Shown: in pieces, positions 1 to 11,300 of the stretch
Layout: every line of letters begins with the position of its first letter
How positions within the stretch are numbered: the first letter of the stretch is position 1
Assembly: GCA_031553765.1 (NCBI GenBank)
Contig: JAVBKY010000002.1
Coordinates: 248,001-312,000, forward strand
Origin: JAITMY01 sp031553765
GTDB lineage: Bacteria > Bacteroidota > Bacteroidia > Bacteroidales > UBA932
Direction: 5' to 3'
Length of the DNA stretch: 64,000 nucleotides
Notes under the pieces: generated by a model
Told to the model about the DNA's origin: nothing
The model's database searches: none
What the model saw: the letters and a program-made list of their open reading frames with translations, nothing else
Position numbers and translations under genes: made by a program

Positions 1-1
1 G

Positions 2-142
2 ACGGACTACTACGGCAACCCTATGCTTATGAATTCAAGGCTTAAGAACTTGTATAAAGCAAAAAAGTTTTACTCTAAGGAGGTGGATGCCCTCGCCCTT
101 GATGCAGAGTGCTTATTTAACACCGATACGCTTTATGCTTAA
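2..142 (+). CDS. C-terminal 46 codons of an unknown phage gene
   Basis: An open frame enters from the left edge and stops with TAA at 140-142. The readable tail is hydrophilic, starts TDYYGNPMLM and ends LFNTDTLYA, with no motif I recognise. It overlaps the ATG of the downstream lipoprotein by 8 bases (ATG at 135), the tight overlap typical of phage operons and the main support for it being real. Since the next gene looks like a spanin, an endolysin or another late gene is possible, but the fragment is too short to decide. Confidence 0.55.
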   Translation, partial: TDYYGNPMLMNSRLKNLYKAKKFYSKEVDALALDAECLFNTDTLYA

Positions 143-635
143 ACTAATGACAATAATTGCAGCCGCACTATTATGTGCAACCTCGTGCAGCCCACGCGCG
201 CTACCCACCGTAGAGCAAACTCTCGACAGCACGCGAATCACCACAACCATAACACCACGCGACACCACGCTATACGTGCCGCCCGACAGTTCATACCTGC
301 GGTTCGCTATTGAGTGCGACAGCAACCGCAACGTGCTGCTCCGTAACATTAGTACGTTGCAAGGAAGCAATATTACCCTCACTGCTCAGTTAGAGCAACT
401 GAAAGGATACTCGTACAACATTAGCATACAGGCTGCAACTCCACTAGTGCCTATACCATTTCGCTATAGTGAGGTTTCTACCACAATTGACCACTCGCGC
501 AACCACATCGTAGTTCAAACCATATTTGTGGAAAAAGAGTTGAAGTGGTGGCAAAAAACGCTGATGGTGATGGGGAGTATATTTGCCATTTTCGCTGTTG
601 TATTCACCGTTACTGCTATAAAAAATAGGACCTAA
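135..635 (+). CDS. Candidate unimolecular spanin (phage lysis lipoprotein)
   Basis: A 166-residue protein from ATG 135. A longer start at 87 exists, but 135 places the signal peptide at the N-terminus and overlaps the upstream stop by 8 bases. Residues 1-17 form a lipoprotein signal peptide with lipobox A15-T16-S17-C18. The middle (about 20-137) is a polar periplasmic stretch. A Trp-rich KWW motif precedes one strong membrane helix at about 142-162, and the protein ends in a short basic tail (KNRT). An outer-membrane lipoprotein signal at one end with an inner-membrane anchor at the other is the plan of one-piece spanins such as phage T1 gp11, which disrupt the outer membrane at lysis. A generic membrane lipoprotein is the alternative. 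The function is inferred from topology only. Confidence 0.55.
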   Translation: MLKLMTIIAAALLCATSCSPRALPTVEQTLDSTRITTTITPRDTTLYVPPDSSYLRFAIECDSNRNVLLRNISTLQGSNITLTAQLEQLKGYSYNISIQAATPLVPIPFRYSEVSTTIDHSRNHIVVQTIFVEKELKWWQKTLMVMGSIFAIFAVVFTVTAIKNRT

Positions 636-638
636 AAT

Positions 639-684
639 AAAAAAACGGGACTGCCTACCTTTTTTGTAAGCGGACCCGTTTTTA
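639..684. terminator. Bidirectional terminator between convergent genes
   Basis: An imperfect inverted repeat has outer arms AAAAACGGG (641-649) and CCCGTTTTT (675-683). A and T runs lie on the two flanks, so it can work on both strands. It sits between the stop of the lysis lipoprotein (635) and the stop of the minus-strand cargo gene (704). Confidence 0.7.
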
Positions 685-703
685 GTTAAACTTCGAATTT
701 TCA

Positions 704-1726
704 TTATGGAATGGGAGGCGCCTGCTCTATCAAAACAACCAATGCATCCCAAGCACTTTTAAAGAGTTCTCGTAGATCCTGTTGAAAAACACCAACAATT
801 GAGACACCCATTGCAAACCATGCCAATCTCCACGCTTTATTATCCGACTTCTTGGTGTAGTTGAGCAAATAGTCATTCTTCAACACCTCAACGCCTCTAA
901 TTAAATTCTCTATGTTTAACACCATCTTTCTCGTGCGCTCACTATCACCCCCTCCCTCGGAAATCGCTTGCTTGTCATCACAATTACAATACTTAGAGCG
1001 ACACAGTGCTAAAGCAAATACACTTTCCCCCAAGATAAGCCCCATGTCTTTACAGTTGTTCATAACCTTCTCGGCATCAGAATTTCTATACTCCGTATTA
1101 TAATAAATCACAGCTTTATCAAATGCTTCTCTAAATCTATGTTCATACTCTCCCAGATAGTGTTGAACAACCCTGCTGTGAGATGTCCTATAGATAATCG
1201 GATGGGGGCTAATAAACGCCTTCATCAACCCATCGCAGTGCCTATTATCCACTGGTGGGTGAAAAGTGTGATCATGATATAGAGCTTTAATATGGTGGTA
1301 TAATGTTATTGTCAAGCATGTCGAATCCCCAGATACAATATAGTCAGCATAAAAATCTGACTTGTCATATGTGCACTTGTAACAAAAAATTCCATTTGAA
1401 CTATGCGACTCATACTCTAAATTAATACGCGACAAGTCATCTTTTCTTTCTTTGTCGCCACCCTTTATGCGTATGACAATATCGTGCCACCCTTGTTTAC
1501 TTTCAGATTCAGAAATATTGTTATTGGCAAACCCAACCCATGCATAACATGGATACTTGGGGCTATCCGAAACATTTACCAGATTCCTATCACCAAAGGA
1601 CACGTCACTCCTTCTTAAGCGCACCTCGTCGAAGTTCTCATGCACATATGTTGGCATCCATAGGTAGCAATACAGTGTTGTTTTATCCTCAGCCCTACCC
1701 TCTAACTCCTTCACTATGTCCACCAT
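704..1726 (-). CDS. Unknown 340-residue phage cargo protein with a C-terminal membrane helix
   Basis: I do not recognise the family. The protein is mostly soluble and rich in Cys, His and Tyr (for example YHHIKALYHDHTFH near the middle, and a CRSKYCNC cluster in the second half). A probable membrane helix near residues 303-322 (WRLAWFAMGVSIVGVF) is followed by a short C-terminal tail. It overlaps the start of the preceding gene (1695-2081) by 32 bases, so the two are probably translationally coupled. The pair lies on the minus strand between the lysis gene and the giant protein gene, a usual place for accessory phage genes. A soluble sensor-like body with a membrane anchor fits an exclusion or defence role, but that is only a guess. 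Confidence 0.75.
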   Translation of the reverse strand: MVDIVKELEGRAEDKTTLYCYLWMPTYVHENFDEVRLRRSDVSFGDRNLVNVSDSPKYPCYAWVGFANNNISESESKQGWHDIVIRIKGGDKERKDDLSRINLEYESHSSNGIFCYKCTYDKSDFYADYIVSGDSTCLTITLYHHIKALYHDHTFHPPVDNRHCDGLMKAFISPHPIIYRTSHSRVVQHYLGEYEHRFREAFDKAVIYYNTEYRNSDAEKVMNNCKDMGLILGESVFALALCRSKYCNCDDKQAISEGGGDSERTRKMVLNIENLIRGVEVLKNDYLLNYTKKSDNKAWRLAWFAMGVSIVGVFQQDLRELFKSAWDALVVLIEQAPPIP

Positions 1727-2081
1727 TTACACCTCCTGCCAACTCTGGAACATTTACACCTCTATTCAATTTTGAAATATTTACAGCCTTGACCAACTTT
1801 GAAAAAGGAAAGCCTGTTCGCCTCGATTTTTTCAACAAACCTTCCCATCTGTCAAAGTCCTCTGTAAGTGCATAAGTATCGACAACTTTCTCCTTTACCT
1901 CGTCGATATAAAACCCGTGCGTTATATAACCCAACTTATCTAACTGATTTAACTCTGGTTCTGTCAACTTCGCCCTAAGCGCTTCATAGTTATTCTGTCC
2001 AGTTCTTGACACTTTTGCAGCTTTTAGCAACAACTTTTCATGAGGGATCAAGTCGTTTGCAGTTTTTCTTATCCTTACCAT
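1695..2081 (-). CDS. Small unknown protein with a C-terminal 9-residue repeat, paired with the cargo gene
   Basis: A 128-residue hydrophilic protein of no family I recognise. The first ~95 residues look helical and charged. The end contains three tandem 9-residue units, SKLVKAVNI, SKLNRGVNV and PELAGGVNG, mirrored in the DNA as three 27-bp repeats at 1724-1804. The gene starts at ATG 2081 and its 3' end overlaps the next gene by 32 bases. The two probably share one transcript from the 2082-2347 gap. A small partner or immunity-type role is possible, and nothing in the sequence proves it. Confidence 0.7.
   Translation of the reverse strand: MVRIRKTANDLIPHEKLLLKAAKVSRTGQNNYEALRAKLTEPELNQLDKLGYITHGFYIDEVKEKVVDTYALTEDFDRWEGLLKKSRRTGFPFSKLVKAVNISKLNRGVNVPELAGGVNGGHSEGVRG
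1724..1804. repeat. Three imperfect 27-bp tandem repeats
   Basis: Units begin at 1724, 1751 and 1778, each opening with (C/T)ATTTACA(C/G)C and the last two ending TTTGAAA. They encode the 9-residue protein repeat of the 1695-2081 gene and run right up to the start codon of the 704-1726 gene, so the same DNA could also serve as a regulatory or protein-binding array. Confidence 0.75.
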
Positions 2082-2347
2082 AATAGGTCTTTTTATGGAG
2101 CACGAAACTCCAGCACTTCACAGCGCGTTAATACTAGTAACGTTGTGTACAAAAGCATTGCAGATGTTTTTATCCATGCACACATTGCGTACAAAACTAC
2201 ATCTCGCGTACAAAACTACACATTATCCTCTTTCATTTTACAAGTTTTCCACCTTGTCAACACATAATCTCGTGAAATTTTAGCGTTAAATAACACTAAA
2301 AGACATTTTGAACACGATGTTAACAATTTAATTTCTATACAATTGCA
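2082..2347. promoter_or_regulatory. Gap with 19-bp spaced repeats and a palindrome, probable cargo promoter region
   Basis: This 266-bp gap separates the cargo pair from the end of the giant gene. GCGTACAAAACTAC occurs twice in tandem, at 2187 and 2206 (19 bp apart), with a related GTGTACAAAA at 2145. Each full copy contains CAAAACTA, which on the minus strand reads TAGTTTTG and matches the Bacteroidota -7 box TAnnTTTG (boxes at 2192-2199 and 2211-2218). No clear -33 TTTG is visible. An AT-rich palindrome at 2278-2301, with 11-bp arms, one mismatch and a 2-base loop, may be the terminator of the giant gene or an operator. No small gene is evident. Confidence 0.5.
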
Positions 2348-5300
2348 CTACTCCTTAATCCCCTCCAGCTCCTTTCTTAGCCCTTCTGCTTGCTTCATAA
2401 ATTCCTTTCGTTGCTTTCGCAGTGCCGCCTCGTTGCTATCCCCATTGCTCATTTGGTCTGTTATTTCGTCCATTTTTTTAACAAGGGTCGCGACACCTTG
2501 CATCCGTAGGTTTATTCCATTACGTTGGCTCATGGTTAATTTGCGATAGTTCTCTACGGCCGTTTCGTTTTTCTTGCCATCTCTACCCACCATCGCTTTT
2601 TGATTAGCTTTTATGGAATGCTCGTAATCCTGTGCCCAGTTGAGTAAAGAGTAGTATTGGCGTTCAAAATACTTATCCTCATTATACTCTTTTACCATGC
2701 GGTTGTACACCGGTATGTTGGCAGGGTCTATAGGTTCGCCTTGCCACACATTTTCGGCTGCCTTACTTACGTCAGAAAAGAATTTCCCTACCCCACCAGT
2801 ATAACTCGTAACAAGATGCTCTATTACGCCCGGGGACAGCAGCAGATTGTCAAGCGCGGGGCTTACAAACTTATCAGTTGATCCTATACGCGTATCTTCA
2901 ACGTCCGTATTCCCGCCTCCTAACTTCAGGGCGGCATTAGACACTACCTGCGCCCACCCTGCCGTGTTCTTCTTACCCCAAAAAGCGTGCGGGATTCTCT
3001 CCTTATCGCGCATAGGCTCTCGGTATATAGAGCGCCCGGCAAAGTCTTTGTTCAACATTGCCACCTCCACCGCAGGAAGCAGTATGCTCGGAATCGCGTT
3101 GCGTACTGCCCCATCCATCGTTATCGTCGGGGAGTTGTGCTTATCACTCCAATCCACATAAGCTAAAGGGTTAACAGCGTTGGGAAGCAATTCACTCGTT
3201 GACAATTGCAGGCTATCAAATATCGCATTTCCAACCGACTTCCTGCCGCTAGAGGCAAGTGCAGCCTCCACACCCCACGCCCATATAGCGCGGAAATAGT
3301 GAGGTAACGGGACCTTGACTCCGAACAATATGGCGTTTTGCCTTCTGTCAAACTCTGTCCACTTCTTATCGTCATCATCGCCGTCCATGGTCAGCAGCGT
3401 GTTGATGTAACCCATAACAAACAACCCCGTGGACATAGCCGCTATCTTGCCTTTATTCTTGCGCGTGATCTCCAAGCCGCGCATGCCACCCTGCACAGTA
3501 GCATTGAAAAACATAAAAGCCGAATTCCACATCGGGCTTTGCGTGCCCTTGCGGTTGAAATTCACCGTACAGTTCTTGGCGTCTATGGCTGCTTGTCGCT
3601 CCGTGCCACCAACCTCAAGCGTTGTCCTAAAAGTGGCAAAGCGACTAGTCAACTCGCTACCCTCCGTTATGGCAGCGAACAAGTTTTTCGTAAAATTAAC
3701 AGGGTTATACTTGCCGTGAGCGATAATGTCCCATGCACTCGGAGCCGCCATGCGCTTAATATCGCGCCCCAGCTGATCTAAGTCCTTTAGGTAGGTAAAG
3801 CCTGTTGCGGCACCGTTCTCAAAAAAACTGCGCAACTGAACATCCTCTAACTTATTATAGTTTGGCTTACCTACCAGGTAGCGCATTATGGCCGCCTGTG
3901 ATGTTACTACGTTCTTATTAAACCTCATCGTGTACACCACGCCTTTATCCGCAAGATTGGTAAGGTTGGCAAAGCCAAAGTCGCGACCAAAGTTCCACGC
4001 CGCGAAGGCAGGGTTATACTGCGTAAGAACAGAAGCAAGATAGCGGTTAGTCTTACCAATAACATTAAACAGCATGGTGCTATTATGACCGATATCAGCC
4101 TTATTAATGGCATTGCTCACTCGCTCGTCGTTGAAAAACACTTTGTACCTCACACCGTCCTCGTACACCTCCACATAGTGCTGCTGCTCCTCGGTTTTTG
4201 TACGTTGGAGTATCAAGCCATGTGCGACGTTACGACGTACCGGAATTTGCCGCTCCAGGTCCTCGATCTTCTTGGCTATCGCATTTACCTTTTCCATATT
4301 TTTCTTACGGGAGTGGTATGCGAGCAACTTCTTTTGTTCAGTAATTTCCTTTTCTATTTCTACCCCCTTGGCAATCAACTCCTGGTTTGGCTTTTCAAAT
4401 ACTTCTTTCCAATCCACCTCGCCCGTAGCATCATTTACGCCTGCGTTAACTAGCCACGTTTCGTTCAGATTAAACAATTTCTGTTCGCGGCCAAGTTCTA
4501 AATTCTTGCGAACTAAATTCAATGCACGTTGTTTGTATAGGTTCTTTTCTGCCGCCACTATTGCCGAGTGTGCCATGCTCTCTATAAACGGCAGAGGATC
4601 CTCCGCCAAACTCTTTCTACCTTTAGCCCTCTTGGTTACCTTGTTAAACGGATCATGATGATAGGCGCCCTTGAAATCTTTAAGGTAGTGCGTAGCCTCA
4701 CCGCCCTCCTCTTCTTCTGCGCGCTTCTCCCATCCTCGTTGCGGCACGTAATACATACGCCTCTTATATTCCGCGCGCTCCTTGGCCGTAATCAAATCTC
4801 CAGCATACATGCAATCAAGAGCAAAATGAGTAGCAGCGCGTGTGGCATTCCACAATTCATCCGCCATGTTGCCAATCAAGGCCTCATATTCTCCTATATA
4901 CGCCTCGGCGCTACGCCCCATTGCGTCCAAAAATCCCGCATAGCCTCGGTCGGGCAACCCAAATTCCTTGCCCTCTACCATATCCTTGGCCTGCATATAC
5001 AGTGTTAACGCCCTGTAAGGAGTTATAGCCACACCTTCTCCATCCACCACTCCGGCATTCTTAGTTTTTTCCACTATGGCTTTTAGCGCCTTGCTTAGCT
5101 GCTCCCACTCATTCTTTTCGAAGTGTTCCGCCCGGTAAGTAACAATGCCCATTGAACGATTTATCTCGTTATACACATCTTCCGCTTCACCCACCTTGCC
5201 GCCAAGTTTCTGTACCAATTCCTGAAGGTCCTTCACAAAAACATCCGAATCAATCATGCGATGGTGCACGTCTTTTGCCCACGATTTCAGTTTACCGCTG

Positions 5301-8300
5301 CTCTCCTCAACTACATTATTAACCTCTTGCACCACTTGAAACATAGGTTGTGTTTCGTTGCTCAAATCATCCAACTCGCTCATATCAGCCTCACTCACCC
5401 CCTCGCCACGCCCAAGCATAGCATCAACGCTTTTCTGTGCCACTTCCTTTTTCTTTGCATCGTAGGCGATTTTAGCCTCCTTGGCTCGCTGATTGGTTAC
5501 ATCAGAAAACTGCTTCTGCTCTTCACTCTGGTAGCGTATATCTGCATTTTCAGAATTAAACTCACCCGTGTTTCCGGTGGCAGATTTAACTTGAGTCGCC
5601 TCAAAGGCTACCCATTGGGTGGTGCTAAATAAGTCTGACCTATTATCAACAGGATCAAATACATTTTCAAGTTTTAACCCATCATATCCTTTTTCTTTTG
5701 CTTCTTCTATTTTATCTGCTAGATACACTAAATCACTACCATGATTCATATCAACAACCATCGGATTGCGAATATTAAGGAACACGGGAAGTATGCTTGC
5801 TCCACGCTCTTCTCCGGTCATGGCCTCCCGTTCCGATTCTTCAAGTTCCAATTCAAGTTTTTCTGCAAGGTCAAAGTTGCCACGACTATACGCTTTCTCA
5901 ATTTCCCTTAGAAGCCGCTCCGCATTTTCTTCCCGCTCAATGGAGTTGCTTACCTGCTTGCGAGCAGACATGTTTGCATACTCCTCAGCTTCAATAGCGT
6001 TTTCGGTAAAGAAAAAAGCGGTTGCAGACATTGCCCCCGTATTTTGCCCAAGCCTATCATTCCTAAAGCGATCTATATCTTGATTAGTTCCATGATAAAC
6101 GACTTTGGGGTTTCCACTATCGTCAATCACCCTACTTGCACTGCTTGGATTATTTTTCCAGTCACCAAACCATTTTTCGAAATTATTACTATTGATGGCT
6201 TTTTCTATTTTTTCTCCATTCAGCAAGTCCGCCACAGCGCCCTCCGCAAACTGCTCCAGCGTCAAGCCCTGAATTTGCTCCGATGAGAGATTACGAATAC
6301 CCAACTTACCGCCAATCCACTCCCACAACTTACTTAGCCATTCCTTTATACTACTTGACGCCGACTGCGCATTGCCCACCGTCAATTCTCCCTTATCACC
6401 AATAGCCCACGCCAAAGCCTCGTCCACCTTCTGCTCCTCGCTCAGCTTAGCGTAAGCCGGGTTGCTGTTCACTTTTTTCCAGTATGAGCTATCCTTAATT
6501 AACTGGGCTCCGCGCGCGTACAGTTCCGGGTTATTCTTCTTTACAAAGCCATTCCACAGGTGCCCAAACTCATGGATAGGGGTATTCGCGTTCACCTTTT
6601 CGGGGTCAAGATAGACCACCCCATCAGCGGTCACAAAACCGTACACCTCACCCATAGGCGTACGCATAAATTGTATCCGTTCTTCTATTTCTATGGCACT
6701 CTCATCAAACACCACATAGTTAAATGAGTCCTCATGCGAACCTCGCGATTGATACTCCGAGGGGTACTGAATACCATCAATACCACCTTTTAGCAATAAA
6801 TCAGATGAGAGTTTATCCGCTTCCTGCTTACTATCTGAAAAATCTTCTAAATAATTAGAAATGGCCCTATAAACTTCCTCTCCAGTTGCTTCGATCATAT
6901 CATGGAGATCAAGCCCGGCATTCTCCCAATCAAAGTTGGGGTATTGCTTCTTTAACGCTAACTCTATTTTATTTAACTGTGATCTAGTAATTTCCTTGTC
7001 CCAGCGGATAAAATCTAACCTCTCAACATCTTTTCCTTCATGTATTTTAACCTTGTAAAGACTACCTGTCGGAACCCTCTCCTCCGAGAAGTCCGACATT
7101 TTAGAGTTGCTTAATACACCAATTATACCATCATATATTTTTTCAACTTCCGCATCACCCTTAAAACTACCCCTTGCCTCTTTCGCTTGTTCTATGGCCT
7201 CCTCAACAGATTGAGCTCCATGTATAGAAAACATGTTATGAGCAGCCTTCTCAATGTCGCTTGCTGGCTTTCCCTTATACCTCAACTCATACTGTGTATC
7301 CGAGAGTCGCTCGGCATACTCCTCGGCAATTTTCCTCTTACTTGTAAAGTATAACCCCGCCCCATATGATTGATTACCTTCGCCCGTATCCATTTTTGAC
7401 ATCAAGAACTTATCAAACGTGTGCGGCGACCCATGCCATACCGATAGAAACCTTGTTCCGTGTTTTTTGTCAAAAGTTGACAAAAACTCCTCCATCTTCG
7501 CCCTATCCGTCACTACATCCTTAGCCAAGCCCGTTTCCTTCAGCCGCTCAACAAGCGCACCGAATACCTCCTTGCTTATTGGCTTAAACTTTTTATCGGA
7601 AATTTGCCTATCAACAGTCGGATTTTCAAAATTCTGTATTATCTTTGTTGCACGAGTGAATCGTCCTTTAACGTCAGCGGAATTGTACCGCTGTTTAGAG
7701 AACCATTCACTCATTTTTTGTTTATTGACATATCTTACAAGCCCGTCATTTATCCAATTCGCAATATGTGAATTAGAGTTCCTATAGTGTACGCTCCTCA
7801 CGCTATTTACTTCGATTTTGCCTACTTTTCTATTAGCCTCAATAGCAACAATGTAGTTTTTATCACCATGTAGAATTTCTGTAAGGATCACAAAACTTCC
7901 ATCTTTAGTTGCACTATCAAATACCGCTAAAGGGCTTTGAATCGCTTGCGGCAAATCACTCACCTCGGATAAATTAAACGGATGGTTCTCCTGCATGGAT
8001 TTATCAGAAAGCCGTGACGCTTGTAACTCTATTGGTAGAGCTGGAATGCCTGCAGATTGTAAAATGTCCGAAGATTTTCCCAACTGATACACATGCCCCT
8101 TGGGCAAGGTACCATCCATCTGCTGCTGGAGTTCCGTATTGAATTTGTCATTATGAGCATTAGTTCGACTGCGCTCTTTCTCGGTTGGCGAATATGCAAC
8201 TTCACCCTCCATAGCCCCGCTATCCAGCGCACTTTCATATGTTCCGCTCCCGACATTCAATACATCAAGAACCTTTACGCTATCTCCGCTTTTTGCCTGT

Positions 8301-11300
8301 ACTAAGGTTGATAGCTTTCTAGGGATCCCGCCTTCGTAAGAAAGCCGACCAAACGGAATAACAGAAACTCCACCATACGTTATCGCGTGCGACGCCATAT
8401 CCTCCGCTAAGGCATCCACATTGTCGGCAACGATTTCAACAGCATCAGTAAAGAAATTCCCAACAACTCTGCATTGCCTATCCAAAACCAAGTAGCTCAA
8501 TTTATCTCTATCGCCAAGGCGCTGGGATGAAATAAATTCGGCGACATCGCCTCCCTGCTTGATCTGTGATAGCGATCGGGGATTGTATTCCTTTGCAAAT
8601 GCAACCTTATCAAAGGCGTACACAGGTATAGGAGTGTCCGTTTCCGAGGAGCCGCTAACATGTTCATCGGAGTAACCTCCTTCATAAACCCCGTATCGGC
8701 CAGTTTTCAAGTTGATAATGACACTCGGTTGCACCTTATCTCCGAAGGCGCGCACCAACTTCTCATGCATCCGCTTATCCTCCTTTGACGCGAAAATCTC
8801 TCCTGAAGGGTGGTTATGCACAAAATATATCTGATCAGGGCTTACTCGTTTTACTCCCTCTATTGCAGCAGGGAAGTTAACCACTACGGCATTAAAGTCG
8901 CCAATCCCCAAGTGAAGAACAATAGCCCTCCCGTCCTTCACTAATACCATGAAAGAGTTTTCTACAGCAGCATCCTCTAACTTGTTAAATATACAGGCAA
9001 CATCATCCAATGTTTCTACGCGCTCCGTGCCGCAAAATCCAAAATGATGCTTTTCTGAAAACACACGCTCCATATGAGCTGTTTCTCCTGGCTTCAACTT
9101 GCCAAGTGTGTTTTTAAGTTGAGATATCTCATTTACCGCATCCTGCACCTGCTTATAGTCAGCAAAAGGCTTCACACGCCTCGTATCCGATTCCACCCAA
9201 CCCCTAAAGTCTTCCAACTCCACCGTGGTAATAGCGCCTAAGCCATTCCACCCCTGCTCATAATTCGAAAGGTATGCCGTGCGAGCCTCATCCGCAGTTT
9301 CAAAGCCAAGCATTACCTTGTGCTCATCAAACTCGCCCGTATCGGGGCTAACTTGGTCAACGACGAATACGTATCGGCTCGAGGGCTTATCCCCCAAGAA
9401 CACGTCAATATGGTCGCCATCCTTCCCCTTGGTACCTTTGAAGTAGCCGTAGGTATTATTCATGGTCGTACTCCACGCGCGTCCGTTTTCATCTACGCCA
9501 CTACGCACAGAGCCTTTGGGTTGTTCAATGGTAATTTCAAGTCCATTAACGACAACGTGCCCTTTTTGGTAGTTACCTGCCTCCTTTTGCGCTTCCGTAG
9601 GATTAACATCCACCCGCTGTTCCGCTTTAGCGATTTCAGCATTAGCGGCCTTGTCAGGGTCCAATTCCATGCGCTCCGCCACCTCGGCATCAACCTCACT
9701 ACTTACTGCTTGGCTGGTATCCCCGCCAAAGCCTTCTTCACCATAGTACGCACCTCGTTCTCCGCTATACGCGCCACTAAGTTCTTCCTGTACTCTTCGA
9801 GCGATAGCTTCTTGCTGTTCTGATTGTTGTTTTCGGGCATTTTCTAAAAAGGTTTTAATTTCCACATACTGCTCATTATCGTAGGGAAAGCCTTCAAACT
9901 CTCCCACGTTTTCATTTACAAATTGCTCTAGCGCATCCAGCGTAAGGTCTTGCGCGTCCACCTCCTTTTGGTAGAGAAGTTCAACAAGCGTATCAGGTAT
10001 TTTATCCAACTCAGCCACCATGGCATTCACCGCCACCTCTTGCGTTTTGGCATCCACAGAATTTGATGACTGCGCTTGTAGTTCCTCAGACTTCGTCAGC
10101 GCCTCGCTTGCGCTCTTAACGCCATGCAGGACATCAATAACTTCGCTACGAATATCATTAACATCCATACCGAAGTCGGGGATTTCGCGCACTCCGGCAT
10201 CGTTAGCCTCTTGCATCGAGTAGATATGTTCCGCCAGCCTATCAATGCTGATCCCATCCTTACTAAGCAAACTTGCGCGTTCCTTGCGTTCTTCTGCCGA
10301 AGGCTTGCCGAATAGTTCTCCGCCAATACCCCTGTTATCATGGGTATCCTCCCAAACAAACTTCACCCCGTGGGCAATTTGGCGTAGGATAACATCACGA
10401 ATGGATACGGGCGTATTCGCCTCAACTGTGTTCAGCCTTTTAGTAAATGTGGTGCCCTTGCGTACCTGCTCCTCTTGGGAAAAGATAGCGGACTCCTCTG
10501 CCTCGCGAGCCAACTCCCCGTACACGTTACTCCAAAATTGCACCTTAGCTTTAACCTGTTCAGTCTTTACTTGATTGGCAATATCTTTATTCATATCGCC
10601 CGTCATTCGTTGTTGACCATGCTCGTCCACCAACTTCCTAGCAGACCTTTCGGCCGCAGCTTGTGCTGCCTTTACCATGACCATAGCGTTATCACCCACC
10701 AATGCCTTTATTGCCTCGGCGGCTACCCCTGGCTCAACCTGTTCAAATAGGTAGTTCCCCTTAGCGTCTTTAGGCACACTTTTCAGCGCCACATCTTGAC
10801 TTTCGGGAGAAATTGTTGTATCTTTGTTCTCAGAAGTTCCAGCATCGCTATCCGCTTCGGTAGCTTGCCCCGTTGATGTAGGGCTGGAAGCATCCGCTCC
10901 GGGCACCATATCGGCACGCTGATATAGCAAGTTGCCATTTTTCAGAAAGCCTCTCATCCGTGGGAGGCTTTCTATATGATTGCTAATAACAACCTCCATT
11001 CCCCCCTTACTTACCGTAACAGAGGTAAAGAACTTCACGGTTTCATTGCCATAGCGGAAGGTTTTTACAAACAGGTAGCTGCTCCCACGCTCCGTATTGC
11101 CATCCTTTGATTCGCTTGGCACTTCTATAATAACATCAGGATTCGTTAGCGTGGGCTTAATCATGCCAAATTCCTTCTGCCTACCATTCTTAACTATCTT
11201 ATAGTATTGGTTGTCGCCCATCTTCACATCGCCAAGTGGGGTTTTCACCGCGCCATCTTCACCGCCAAACTCCGCCTCCCATGTTTCAGGGGTTAACTCT

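Noticed and set aside
1724..1804. Possible CRISPR array or origin iterons
   Set aside because: Only three imperfect contiguous units without unique spacers, explained by a coding 9-residue repeat; no Cas or replication gene nearby.
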